A stretch of DNA of 36,524 bases from an uncultured Clostridia bacterium (GCA_947627755.1 CANQXD010000015.1:1-36524), one strand, 5' to 3'; positions 13,037-21,403 are shown, counted from the stretch's first letter. Program-made: numbers and translations. Notes: generated from the letters alone by a model not told the origin.

Positions 13037-13065
13037 TTGACATGGTAAACATAATATGATATAAT
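13037..13065 (+). promoter_or_regulatory. Consensus promoter of the cargo gene
   Basis: A perfect TTGACA (13037-13042) and perfect TATAAT (13060-13065) with a 17-nt spacer. No phage operator overlaps it, so it should be active in the lysogen. Confidence 0.85.
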
Positions 13066-13113
13066 TTAATTGCAACCTAGAAATAGGTGAGTTTTAATAT
13101 GGAGGTTTTACTT

Positions 13114-13347
13114 ATGTCAGACTGGAATAACAACAATAGCAGTACTCTTGTATCAGACCACGGAACAGCAGGTGATTCGAGAGTTCATGATTCAGATGGA
13201 GTCTCCTGGAATAATTATTCAGGGACTAAAAGTAGTCACGATATCGAGGCAAACCAATTTAATTCAAAGGACATGGATGGTAACCATACATTCTATAGTC
13301 CAAAGTCTGGTGTTCAAGGACAAGCAGGTGGAAACAGAGACAGGTAA
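13114..13347 (+). CDS. Moron-type cargo protein of unknown function
   Basis: A 77-aa polar protein, rich in Asn, Ser, Asp and Gly (MSDWNNNNSSTLVSDHGTAG at the start, SPKSGVQGQAGGNRDR at the end), with no Cys, no membrane segment and no signal peptide. The ATG at 13114 lies 8 nt after GGAGG. Base content and codon choice (GTC, CTC, GAC, GGT) differ from the AGA/AAA-rich genes around it. It has its own consensus promoter (13037-13065) and terminator (13359-13388), so it is a self-contained unit inserted between the early and packaging genes. This is the classic form of a moron expressed in the lysogen. Its function is not recognised. Confidence 0.65.
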   Translation: MSDWNNNNSSTLVSDHGTAGDSRVHDSDGVSWNNYSGTKSSHDIEANQFNSKDMDGNHTFYSPKSGVQGQAGGNRDR

Positions 13348-13358
13348 ATCTCAAAATG

Positions 13359-13388
13359 AAAAGAGCAGTTTTAATGACTGCTCTTTTT
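13359..13388 (+). terminator. Terminator of the cargo gene
   Basis: AAGAGCAGT (13361-13369) pairs perfectly with ACTGCTCTT (13377-13385), extended by two A-T pairs, and ends in a T run. It lies 12 nt after the cargo gene stop. Confidence 0.85.
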
Positions 13389-13427
13389 ATGTGAAAGAAT
13401 ATAAAAAATTTTTAAGGAATGATACAT

Positions 13428-13634
13428 ATGAAAGAATCAATATATGAAACATATACAAGAACACTATGTAAAGAATGTAAAAATAAAAACAAGTATTTAT
13501 GTCATATTACAAGAACAATAGATGGTAGAATAAAGTGCATTTATTATTTAAGACCAGAAAAAATCAAATGTAAAATGTCTAAAATAAATACGACAGCAAA
13601 GAAATATAAGCCTATTATGAAAGGAATATGTTAA
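13428..13634 (+). CDS. Small zinc-binding phage protein
   Basis: A 68-aa protein, with CKECKNKNKYLC at residues about 12-23, then a Cys further on (GRIKC) that may complete a zinc site. This CxxC-KN-YLC-I-DG-KC type is often found beside HNH/terminase genes in clostridial phages. The ATG at 13428 follows AAGGA; an ATG at 13419 is too close. Function unknown. Confidence 0.55.
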   Translation: MKESIYETYTRTLCKECKNKNKYLCHITRTIDGRIKCIYYLRPEKIKCKMSKINTTAKKYKPIMKGIC

Positions 13635-13652
13635 TTTAAAATTATATAAAAT

Positions 13653-14024
13653 ATGATAATAAAAAAAAGAAGGAAAAGAAGAAAATTTTATAATTGGCAA
13701 GAAGAAATTTCAAAAGGAAATACAGATAAATTTTATAATTCAACAGATTGGGATAAATTAAGAGAAGATGTACTTAATAGAGATAAAAATGAATGTCAAT
13801 TTTTTTCAGGAAAATGGAATGATGGAATACATAAAACTAATGAAATAAAACCTGTGCGTGCTACAATGGTACATCATATCATATCAATAAAAGAAAGACC
13901 AGATTTAGCACTAGATATAAATAATTGTATTAGTTTATCATTTGAAGCACATGAAATAATAGAAGATAGAAAAAGGTTTAGATATAAAAAAAGAAGAAAT
14001 CAAATAACAAAGGAGCAATGGTAA
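13653..14024 (+). CDS. HNH endonuclease (packaging-associated)
   Basis: A 123-aa protein. The fold markers are in order: FYNSTDWDKLREDVLNRD, ECQFF, then the HH pair in ATMVHHIISIKERPDLALD and NNCISLSFEAHEIIEDR. The HNH His and Asn are present, but the two CxxC zinc pairs of the family are missing (CQFF and LSFEAH stand where CxxC would be). HNH proteins next to terminase assist DNA cutting at packaging in HK97-like phages. The start is uncertain as no good ribosome site is seen. Confidence 0.8.
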   Translation: MIIKKRRKRRKFYNWQEEISKGNTDKFYNSTDWDKLREDVLNRDKNECQFFSGKWNDGIHKTNEIKPVRATMVHHIISIKERPDLALDINNCISLSFEAHEIIEDRKRFRYKKRRNQITKEQW

Positions 14025-14025
14025 T

Positions 14026-14515
14026 ATGAACTTAAAACACTTAATACAAGGTTATAATTTTAATAAAATACCTGCAAGAATACAAGAAGAAATTAATACA
14101 CCAGAAGAACAAGCAGGAGTAATTAATTATAATGAGAATACCAATGCAAGTTATTTATTAGATGAAGAAGGCATGATTAAGACAATATGTTTATTTAGTA
14201 ATTGTATAGCAACAAATTGTAAATCTATAAAAGAGCAATTAGAACATGTAACACAAACATTAATTATTATTCAAAAAACAATAGAAATATTAGGAAATAC
14301 AAAAAAGGAAGAAGCAAATAGTATATTAAAACAATTAGGTTTATTTAATAATAAAAAGATAAAAACTAAGGCAGTTAGATTTACAAATTATATATATAAA
14401 ATAGATATAGCAGATGGATTATTAATATTTTCTATGATAGATGAAACAAATAATCAAAAGAAGCGGAAAAATTTTAAGAAAAAATCCCCCCATCAAATCT
14501 AAAAAAGCAATTTAA
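14026..14515 (+). CDS. Conserved phage hypothetical protein with possible +1 shift at CGG
   Basis: A protein of unknown function, 158 aa if read straight to the stop at 14502. Residues about 45-110 hold a helix pair (TICLFSNCIATNCKSIKEQL then QTLIIIQKTIEIL), followed by a strand-rich part (YIYKIDIADGLLIFSMIDE). Codon 147 is CGG at 14464-14466. Read in the +1 frame from 14465, the end becomes GKILRKNPPIKSKKAI with stop at 14513-14515; those codons (GGA, AAA, ATT, TTA, AGA) match local preferences better than the straight reading (AAG, TCC, CCC, ATC). Both are possible. It starts 1 nt after the HNH stop. Confidence 0.6.
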
Positions 14516-14520
14516 TTAAA

Positions 14521-14545
14521 GGAGAGCGGGGGTGTGGTCTCAACT
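14521..14545. other. GC-rich island, candidate cos/packaging site
   Basis: GGAGAGCGGGGGTGTGGTCT is strongly GC-rich within DNA of roughly one quarter GC, lies in the untranslated gap between the HNH-linked genes and terminase small subunit, and has GAGA/TCTC at its ends. In HNH-containing phages the cohesive-end site is often just here. No cut position can be read from sequence alone. Confidence 0.4.
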
Positions 14546-14589
14546 GTTCAAAAATTTTAATTTCTTCGCGTGTAAAGGGGTGATAAAAA

Positions 14590-14967
14590 ATGGCAAAGAA
14601 AAAAATGGGTAAAAAACTAGAAACAGAACAAGATTTAAAAAATATTATAGAGCAAAAAAAACAGAAAATTAGAGAAGATTTAAAAATTCAATTATTATCT
14701 CAAAATAAATTTGGAAAACAATTCGATGATATGGTAGAAGATTATATAAAATTTGTTGAACTTAAAGAAAAATTACAACACGATATTGATGTAAATGATA
14801 TAAGATATCAAACAACTGGTGGAAATGGATTTACTACATTTAAACCAAATGAAAGTGTAGAAAGATTAATAAAAGTTAATGCTCAAATGTTAAAAATATT
14901 ACAAGATTTGGAATTAAAAGCACCAGAAGATTCAGGTGGTGAAGAAGGAGATGATTTGTTGTCATGA
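14590..14967 (+). CDS. terS: Terminase small subunit (P27 family)
   Basis: Recognises phage DNA and directs the large subunit to the packaging site. The 125-aa protein has a basic N-terminus (MAKKKMGKKL), the helix LKIQLLSQNKFGKQFDDMVE and the P27-family segment FVELKEKLQHDIDVNDIRY followed by the conserved polar tail ending in acidic residues. AAAGGGGTG is upstream of the ATG. It overlaps the large subunit by 32 nt in another frame. Confidence 0.82.
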   Translation: MAKKKMGKKLETEQDLKNIIEQKKQKIREDLKIQLLSQNKFGKQFDDMVEDYIKFVELKEKLQHDIDVNDIRYQTTGGNGFTTFKPNESVERLIKVNAQMLKILQDLELKAPEDSGGEEGDDLLS

Positions 14968-16663
14968 GATAGAAGAATATATAGAATTTGTTGAAAAAAA
15001 TCCTAATGAAGTAGATGAAGAAATTAAGTTATTAATAAAAAATATAGTAAAACCAACATTATCGAGAGATGATGTTTTTTTTGATGAAGAAACTTTTAAA
15101 AAAGCAGTTAAATATTGTGAAAAGTGGTATTATAAATTGTTTCCATATCAAAAGTTTGCTTATGCCTTATTTTTTATGTATGACAAAAACAATACAGATA
15201 TAGTAATTTTTCCAGATATATTAATTGTAATGGCAAGAGGAAATGGAAAAGATGGTATGATAATGCCTTTGGCGAATTTTTTACAGACACATTATTATGG
15301 AGTAAAAAATTATCATATTGATATTGTTGCTACATCAGAGGAACAAGCATTAAATTCATTTAATGTAGTTTACAACATGTTAGAAGCTAATAAAAATATA
15401 ATGAAAAAATATTTTTATTGGAATAAAACAGAAGTAATAAATAAAATAACACATTCAATACTTAGATACAATACGGCAAATGCTAAAACAAAAGATGGTA
15501 AACAAACTGGTATGATAATATTTAATGAATTACATGCTTATGAAGATTATAAACAAATAAATGTGTACAGTTCAGGATTAGGAAAAATTAAACATGCTAG
15601 AACAGTAACCATAACAACAAATGGAACTGTAAGAGATGGGCCTTTAGATGAAAAGTTATCTATGTCAAAATTAATTTTAAATGGAGAAGAAAACTTTTTA
15701 GGATTATTACCTATTATTTATAAAGTAAATGATGTAGAAAGTGTAGATATTCCAATGAAAAAGTTTTCAATTACTGGAAATAAAGCGGATATAGATATAA
15801 CAATATGGTGTCAAGCAAATCCAAGTTTACGATATATGCCTGTATTAAAGAATGAATTAATAAGAGACTATATAAAAATGCAAAAACAAAAATCTTATAG
15901 AGTAGAATTTTATGCAAAAAGAATGAATCTACCTCAACAAGATGAAGAACAAGTTATAACAGACTGGAACAATATATTAAAAGCATCATATATAGACATA
16001 GAAAAACAAATTCCAAGAGAACCAGGAAAAATTTTAGGCAAAAATGCCATAGTAGGAATTGATTTTGCTTCATTAAATGATTTTGCTAGTGCAGGATTTT
16101 TATTTAAAATTAATGGTGAATATATTTGGAGACAAAAAACATGGATATGTGCTAAAAGCAAATTTTTTAATGATATAAAATTTCCTTTTGATAATATTGG
16201 ACAAGATGGATTTAATGATTTTGAGATAGTTAATAAAGATAGTATTGATGGTAGAGAAATTATTTTATGGATATTAAAAGAAATGCCAAAATATCATGTA
16301 AAGAAAATTGTTTTAGATACATATAGATATAAATTATTAGAACAAATATTTAAAGAAATGGGGATTAGTGTGGAAACGAAAAATATGCCTTATGGTTTAG
16401 TAAGAATGATAAAATATCCAGCAAGTATTGCAGCAATAGTTGCACCTAGAATAGAAGTTGCTTTTGCAGAGGGAAAAATAAATATAGGTAATAGTGCAAT
16501 AATGCGTTGGTCAATTAATAATACTTGTGTAATAGATGGAAAAGATGGAAATAAAAAATATGAAAAAATAGAGCCTAAATTAAGAAAAAACGATTCATTT
16601 ATGGCTTTTGTAGCAGCAATGAGTGTTCAAGATTTACTAGATGAACAAGTAATTTATGTGTAG
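14936..16663 (+). CDS. terL: Terminase large subunit
   Basis: The packaging motor and nuclease, 575 aa. The ATPase part has Walker A at about residues 99-108 (MARGNGKDG) and Walker B at about 192-202 (GMIIFNELHAY), where the usual Asp before Glu is Asn. A coupling motif follows at VTITTNGT. The nuclease part has AIVGIDFASLNDF, VLDTYRYKLL and the late acidic RKNDSF. This is the Terminase_1 type paired with P27 small subunits. The start is unclear: GTG 14936 or 14939, or ATG 14951, all inside terS. Confidence 0.93.
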   Translation: MVKKEMICCHEIEEYIEFVEKNPNEVDEEIKLLIKNIVKPTLSRDDVFFDEETFKKAVKYCEKWYYKLFPYQKFAYALFFMYDKNNTDIVIFPDILIVMARGNGKDGMIMPLANFLQTHYYGVKNYHIDIVATSEEQALNSFNVVYNMLEANKNIMKKYFYWNKTEVINKITHSILRYNTANAKTKDGKQTGMIIFNELHAYEDYKQINVYSSGLGKIKHARTVTITTNGTVRDGPLDEKLSMSKLILNGEENFLGLLPIIYKVNDVESVDIPMKKFSITGNKADIDITIWCQANPSLRYMPVLKNELIRDYIKMQKQKSYRVEFYAKRMNLPQQDEEQVITDWNNILKASYIDIEKQIPREPGKILGKNAIVGIDFASLNDFASAGFLFKINGEYIWRQKTWICAKSKFFNDIKFPFDNIGQDGFNDFEIVNKDSIDGREIILWILKEMPKYHVKKIVLDTYRYKLLEQIFKEMGISVETKNMPYGLVRMIKYPASIAAIVAPRIEVAFAEGKINIGNSAIMRWSINNTCVIDGKDGNKKYEKIEPKLRKNDSFMAFVAAMSVQDLLDEQVIYV

Positions 16664-16673
16664 GAGAAATAAT

Positions 16674-17855
16674 ATGGGAATATTTAAAAAAGATGTATTA
16701 AATGAATGGGTAGATATTATAAAAAAAGAATTTTCAAATGAAAATTATATTGAAGCAATGTGTACAGCACATGCAATAGATTTAATTTCAAGAACTATTG
16801 CTTCAACAGAATTACAAGTTTATAGATATAATGATAAAAATAAAAAAGTAGAAGAAAAAAAAGATAATATTTATTATAGATTAAATATTAAACCTAATAT
16901 TAATGATAATGGAACAAATTTTAAAAATAAATTAGTAAAAACACTATTATTAGAAAATAAAGCATTAATTATATTTGAAAAAAGAAAAAATTTACCTGTA
17001 CATTATATGTTTCTAGCAAAAGATTATGATTGTAGTGAAGATGTTATAGATGGTAAAGTATTTAAAAATGTATTAATTGAAGATGAAGAAGGTAATATAT
17101 ATGAACCAAAAAAGAAATATAAAGTAGAACAAGGTGATTGTTTATATTTTACATATGAAAATAAAGAAATAAAAAATGCAATAAATAATTTTAAAAATTT
17201 TTCTTCAAAATTATTAAATATTACAGATAAAGCATATAAATCATCTAATGTTAATAAATGGAGATTAAAAAATCCAGGTGGACAACCTACAATGATTGAT
17301 GCAGAAACAGGTAAAGAAATATCTTATAGCGATTATAAAGATAAAATTACTGAGGGCTTACTTGATGATGATGAAAGCATAATACTTTTATCAGAAATAT
17401 TTGATTTAACTCTTTTAAATAAAGATAAAAGTAAAGATTTATCAGACCATGAAAAACTTGTACAAGAAATTGGAAATAAGACAGCAATGATATTTAATAT
17501 TCCATTAGATGTATTTTATGGTACTAAAACTGAAAAATCAAATGGAAATAATGATTTTATAACGATGTCTTGTAATCCAGTTATGAATTGTATTGAAGAT
17601 ACTTATAATGGTGGGCTAATAGAAGAAGATAAATTCATAAAAGGAGAGCAAATTAGATTTAATAGATTTTGTATGCAACATTTAGATATAACATCTTTAG
17701 GAACAAGTTTAGATAAGTTAACATCAATAGGATTTAGTTTTAATCAATTATGCAGAATATTAAATTTACCTGAAGTTGATGAAGATTGGGCTAATGAACA
17801 TCATGTTACTAAAAATTACGCAGATGTGAAAGGAGGTGCAAAAGAAAATGAGTGA
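16674..17855 (+). CDS. Portal protein (HK97 family)
   Basis: A 393-aa ring protein at the capsid vertex through which DNA passes. Family features are the N-terminal MCTAHAIDLISRTIASTELQ, the middle GGQPTMIDAETG, LLDDDESIILLSEIFDLT, and the helix near the end with IFNIPLDVFYGT. Gene order (terL, portal, protease, capsid) is that of HK97-like phages. ATG at 16674 follows TAGGAG by 8 nt. It overlaps the protease start by 8 nt. Confidence 0.93.
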   Translation: MGIFKKDVLNEWVDIIKKEFSNENYIEAMCTAHAIDLISRTIASTELQVYRYNDKNKKVEEKKDNIYYRLNIKPNINDNGTNFKNKLVKTLLLENKALIIFEKRKNLPVHYMFLAKDYDCSEDVIDGKVFKNVLIEDEEGNIYEPKKKYKVEQGDCLYFTYENKEIKNAINNFKNFSSKLLNITDKAYKSSNVNKWRLKNPGGQPTMIDAETGKEISYSDYKDKITEGLLDDDESIILLSEIFDLTLLNKDKSKDLSDHEKLVQEIGNKTAMIFNIPLDVFYGTKTEKSNGNNDFITMSCNPVMNCIEDTYNGGLIEEDKFIKGEQIRFNRFCMQHLDITSLGTSLDKLTSIGFSFNQLCRILNLPEVDEDWANEHHVTKNYADVKGGAKENE

Positions 17856-18618
17856 TGAAAAGAAGTATTTAAATTTTAGAAAACTGAATGAACAAGAAAC
17901 AGAATTATATGTATATGGAGATATAAGAAAAAAAGATTGGATTGATAATTGGTTTGGAACAGGAGATGATAAAACAGATGCACTGACATTAAAAGATGCA
18001 CTTGCACAAATAGATACTCCAGTATTAACTGTAAGAATTAATTCGTATGGTGGTAGTGTTTCAGAAGGATTAGCAGTATATAATCTTTTATCAGATTTTA
18101 AAGGCCATTTAAGAACTGTTGTAGATGGATTTGCTTGTAGTGCAGCAAGTGTAATATTTATGGCAGGTAAGGAAAGAATAGTACCAGAAAGTGGTTTATT
18201 AATGATACATAATGCGTGGAGTTGGGCAGAGGGTGATAGTAATGCAATGAAAAAAGCAGCAGAAGATTTAGAAAAGCAAACTCAACCAAGTGTTAATATT
18301 TATGTCTCTAAAACAGGATTATCAGAAGAAAAAGTAAAAGAAATGATGGACCATGAAACATGGATAACATCAAAAGAGGCTTTTGAACTGGGATTTGCTA
18401 CTAGTCTTGAAAAGAATGATAGTGCAAAACAATCGTTAGAGAGCAATTATGTATTTAATTTAGTTCAAAAGGTTAAGAAATTAGAAAAAAGTGAACAATC
18501 ACAAAAAGAAGAAATATTAAAATTAAAAAATAGTCTAGGTGAACAGAAAAATAATTCACAAAATAATAATGATATTAATCAAGATGCTTGGGCATCTTTT
18601 TTTAATATAAAAAAATAA
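17848..18618 (+). CDS. ClpP-like head maturation protease
   Basis: A 256-aa serine protease that trims the capsid protein during head assembly. It has the ClpP fold with INSYGGSVSEGLAVYNLL, the nucleophile region GFACSAASVIFMAG (Ser98), the His in LMIHNAW (His121) and Asp in MMDHETW (Asp168). A charged coiled-coil tail follows, perhaps a scaffold part. AAAGGAGGTG lies about 9 nt before the ATG, inside the portal gene. Confidence 0.92.
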   Translation: MSDEKKYLNFRKLNEQETELYVYGDIRKKDWIDNWFGTGDDKTDALTLKDALAQIDTPVLTVRINSYGGSVSEGLAVYNLLSDFKGHLRTVVDGFACSAASVIFMAGKERIVPESGLLMIHNAWSWAEGDSNAMKKAAEDLEKQTQPSVNIYVSKTGLSEEKVKEMMDHETWITSKEAFELGFATSLEKNDSAKQSLESNYVFNLVQKVKKLEKSEQSQKEEILKLKNSLGEQKNNSQNNNDINQDAWASFFNIKK

Positions 18619-18637
18619 AGAAAAGAGGTATTTAAAT

Positions 18638-19771
18638 ATGAAAATTGAAAATCAAACAGAAAAATTTCAAAAGGAAGCATTAGAAATGCTAGAAAAAGCA
18701 GAAAATAAGTCAGAGGCTATATTAGAGGTAATTCAAAAAGCACAAGAATTAAAGTATGAAGAAGTAATTAATGAACTAAAAGAAGAGCAAGAAAAAGCAA
18801 AAAGCGATGAGCAATATGCTAAATCTTTAAATTTAAGAATATTAAATGCAGAAGAAAAAGAATTTTATCAAAAATTAAAAAATCTTGCTAAACAAGAAAT
18901 TACATTTAAACAAGATGATATAATTCCAACATCAATTGTAGATAGAACATTGGAAGATATACAAAAAGAATCTAAAATAATGGATTTAATTAGTTTTGCA
19001 CCAGCTAATGTATCAAAATGGATAACAGGTAGTTATACAGGTGTTGCATCTTGGCATGGTTTAACAGAAGAATTAAAGGGAGAATTAGAAGCAACAATAG
19101 GTTCATTAAATATTGAACTTGCAGAATTAGATGCTTATATTGTAATTCCAAAAGCAATTTCTGATTTAGCATTACCATTTGTTGATAAATTCTTTAAATC
19201 TATATTAAAAGAAGCACTTTTATTAGGAATTGAAGATGGTTATTGCAATGGAAATGGAAAAGATGAACCAATAGGAATTTACAAACAAATAAATACAACA
19301 GAAGAAGCTGGAACACATAAAGATAAAGATGTAAATACTGATTTAACATCATTTAAACCAAAAGCAATGGCAGGTGCAAAAAAATATTTAACTAAAAATG
19401 GAAAAAGAAAAATAGATAAAATATATATAGTTTGTAATCCAAATGATGAAGCAGATTATGTTGCACCAGCAATTTATGATGATAAAGGAAATTTAATTGC
19501 ATCATACAAAAATTTAGAAGTTGTAACAACTTCTAAAAATCCACAAGGTAAAGCAGCATTAGTATTACCTAAAAAATATACAATGGGATTTTCAAATTTT
19601 AAAGTAAAAAAATATGACCAAACATTAGCATTAAAAAATGCTGATTTATTAGTTGGAAATGTTTATGCTAATGGAAGGGCTGATGATGATAATGTTGCCT
19701 ATGTATTTGATGTTACAAAACTAGAAGAATATATAACAGCAGTTAAAGTTGTAGAAAAAGTATCACCCTAA
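18638..19771 (+). CDS. Major capsid protein (HK97 fold), short form
   Basis: A 377-aa capsid protein. The first about 100 residues are a charged helical scaffold-like (delta) region (QTEKFQKEALEMLEKAENKS and following). The HK97 core starts at IIPTSIVDRTLEDI and includes VSKWITGSYTG, YIVIPKAISDLALPFVDKF, GIEDGYCNGNGKDEPIGI and VVTTSKNPQGKAALVLP. The frame ends TCA CCC TAA. The CCC-TAA ending is followed in the +1 frame by an open extension with no good start of its own (see 19770-20177). AGAGG precedes the start. Confidence 0.93.
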   Translation: MKIENQTEKFQKEALEMLEKAENKSEAILEVIQKAQELKYEEVINELKEEQEKAKSDEQYAKSLNLRILNAEEKEFYQKLKNLAKQEITFKQDDIIPTSIVDRTLEDIQKESKIMDLISFAPANVSKWITGSYTGVASWHGLTEELKGELEATIGSLNIELAELDAYIVIPKAISDLALPFVDKFFKSILKEALLLGIEDGYCNGNGKDEPIGIYKQINTTEEAGTHKDKDVNTDLTSFKPKAMAGAKKYLTKNGKRKIDKIYIVCNPNDEADYVAPAIYDDKGNLIASYKNLEVVTTSKNPQGKAALVLPKKYTMGFSNFKVKKYDQTLALKNADLLVGNVYANGRADDDNVAYVFDVTKLEEYITAVKVVEKVSP

Positions 19772-20177
19772 TCCTGCCACCGAAATAAAGGTGGCTATTC
19801 CAAGTAATGAAACCTCATTAAATTTAGGTGAAAAAACAATTCAAGATTTATGTGAAAATGTAAGTTTAGATGGTGATAATGTAACAGGTGCATTAAATCA
19901 TATTGAGGGCTGGAAAGAATTTTCAAGTAAATCTGATGAACAAACAGGAAATTATTTACCACTATATTTTGAAGAAGCAAAAGGACAAGCAAAAGGAACT
20001 GTAAAATGTGAAATCAAAGGAACTGGTGTAAAATTAAAGAAACCAGTTGCAGTTGATGAAAAAGATGGTTTAATAGTGTTCCAAGTTCATAATAAAGATA
20101 ATACTATTGAAATAACATCAGAAGGTAAAGAAACAAAAACACTTAATTTAACAGGATTAGAATTAAAAGAATCATAA
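19770..20177 (+). CDS. C-terminal extension of the capsid protein made by +1 frameshift
   Basis: An open frame in the +1 register that joins the capsid gene at its CCC-TAA end. The joint reads VEKVSPNPATEIKVAIPS and continues for about 135 aa, strand-rich and with a KCEIKGTGVKLKKPVAV-type core like small Ig-like surface domains. Without the shift it would need a GTG at 19791 with a poor ribosome site. The slip would move the P-site tRNA-Pro from CCC to CCT, next to a slow stop codon. This is the mechanism reported for Listeria phage PSA capsid and tail proteins. The fused product would be about 512 aa, present as a minor form on the head. Confidence 0.75.
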   Translation, partial: NPATEIKVAIPSNETSLNLGEKTIQDLCENVSLDGDNVTGALNHIEGWKEFSSKSDEQTGNYLPLYFEEAKGQAKGTVKCEIKGTGVKLKKPVAVDEKDGLIVFQVHNKDNTIEITSEGKETKTLNLTGLELKES

Positions 20178-20217
20178 GGTGTTTTATATAAAACCTTTTT
20201 GAAGAAAAGAGGGAAAA

Positions 20218-20448
20218 ATGAAATATAAAGTTATAAGAAATTTCAGTGATTTAACAGATAATTATTATGCTTATACAGTAAATGATGAGTATCCAAGAAA
20301 AGATATAAATGTTAATGATATACCACCAGAAAGAATTGAAGAATTATCTACAACCAAAAATAAAAATAAAAAAATATATATAATGGAGGTAGAAAATGAA
20401 AAAATTGAAGAAAAAAAGGTAAAAAAGAAAAAAGTAAATGGGGTGTAA
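20218..20448 (+). CDS. Small head protein
   Basis: A 76-aa protein starting MKYKVIRNFSDLTDNYYAY with IPPERIEELSTTKNK in the middle and a lysine-rich tail. Proteins with this form (KYKVIK-F-DL-D, Y-VGD-YP, ERI-EL) sit after the capsid gene in many Firmicute phages and are part of the head region. GAGGG lies just upstream. Exact role unknown. Confidence 0.65.
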   Translation: MKYKVIRNFSDLTDNYYAYTVNDEYPRKDINVNDIPPERIEELSTTKNKNKKIYIMEVENEKIEEKKVKKKKVNGV

Positions 20449-20450
20449 AA

Positions 20451-20744
20451 ATGGATGATGATGCAAAATTAAAAAAATTTTTAAATTCATATAGAGAAGA
20501 AAACCATGTATCACCATTTAGAGAAGATTCTGAATTTACAGAATATATAAAAGATGGAATGGTAGATATAAATAATTATTGTGGAGCAAAAATAGACTAT
20601 GAAGCAGATAAAGATGCTAGAAGATTATTAAAAAATTATGTGCTATATGCAGATTATAAAAAATTAGCAGAGTTTAAACAATTGTATGTAGGTGATTATG
20701 ATAAATTACAAAGAAAATATTACATTAATTCCAAGTTACAATGA
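20451..20744 (+). CDS. Head-tail connector (gp6-like)
   Basis: A 97-aa helical protein, with DDDAKLKKFLNSYREENHVS, then INNYCGAKIDYEADKDARRL and VLYADYKKLAEFKQLYVGDY. This is the helix-rich connector (HK97 gp6/gp15 type) that forms a ring under the portal. Its order after capsid genes agrees. It overlaps the next gene by about 47 nt. Confidence 0.78.
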   Translation: MDDDAKLKKFLNSYREENHVSPFREDSEFTEYIKDGMVDINNYCGAKIDYEADKDARRLLKNYVLYADYKKLAEFKQLYVGDYDKLQRKYYINSKLQ

Positions 20745-21084
20745 TGGAAAATTTAAACTATTTGAAATAATGCAAAGAAATAGCACATATCCAGAAGAAT
20801 ATATTAAGGAAGTACCAAATAAGTCTATGTGGTTTAAAGAATTATCGATTTCTGATAAATTAAGATTTGAAGCAGAGCAAAGAGATAAAGAATTAACCAT
20901 AAAAATAAGAATTCCACAAACAAAAGAAATAACCTCTATGAATGTATTAAAAATAGGAAATGAATATCATAAAGTTTATAATGCATACCATTTTACAAAT
21001 AATGAGGGCTATAAAGAAACAGACTTAACTTTAGAAGCATATCCAAATGTAATATTGGAGGATAAAGAAAATGACAAAGGCTGA
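20698..21084 (+). CDS. Head closure protein
   Basis: A protein of about 128 aa with the strands NITLIPSYNDGKFKLFEIM, MWFKELSISDKLRFEAEQRD and LTIKIRIPQTKEITSMNVLKIG, as in phage head-tail adaptor/stopper proteins. The start is taken at ATG 20698 after AGGTG; a GTG at 20692 is possible. Overlaps the neighbours on both sides, as usual in connector genes. Confidence 0.68.
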   Translation: MINYKENITLIPSYNDGKFKLFEIMQRNSTYPEEYIKEVPNKSMWFKELSISDKLRFEAEQRDKELTIKIRIPQTKEITSMNVLKIGNEYHKVYNAYHFTNNEGYKETDLTLEAYPNVILEDKENDKG

Positions 21085-21403
21085 ACTTATAAATTTATTA
21101 AATAAATTAAATATTCCAGTCAATGAGGGGATACAAAATGATAAAGATACAAATGTATATCCAAGAATAGTTTTTTGGGAATATGGGTGGGAATCTATTG
21201 TTGCTAGTGATAAAGAATATAATACAAAAGTTATATATCAAATATCTTTTTTTAGTAAAAATCCTAGAAATAATAAATTACTAGAATTAAAAAGAGAGTT
21301 AAATAATCAAAAAATCTTTCCATACATAGAACATGAATATATACAAAAAGAAAAATATTTTCATTCATTCTTTCCAATCGAGGTCGTAGAAAACATTGAG
21401 TAA
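21071..21403 (+). CDS. Tail completion/connector protein
   Basis: A 110-aa protein with INLLNKLNIPVNEGIQND, then PRIVFWEYGWESIVASDKEY and VIYQISFFSKNPRN. The strand and helix order is that of phage head-tail joining/minor tail proteins of the DUF3168-type group. GGAGG lies upstream of the ATG. The next gene overlaps by 8 nt. Confidence 0.65.
   Translation: MTKAELINLLNKLNIPVNEGIQNDKDTNVYPRIVFWEYGWESIVASDKEYNTKVIYQISFFSKNPRNNKLLELKRELNNQKIFPYIEHEYIQKEKYFHSFFPIEVVENIE

Noticed and set aside
13148-13447. 99-aa open frame overlapping the cargo gene
   Set aside because: It lacks a ribosome site, runs through the terminator hairpin and has shadow-type composition; the other frame has the proper start signals.
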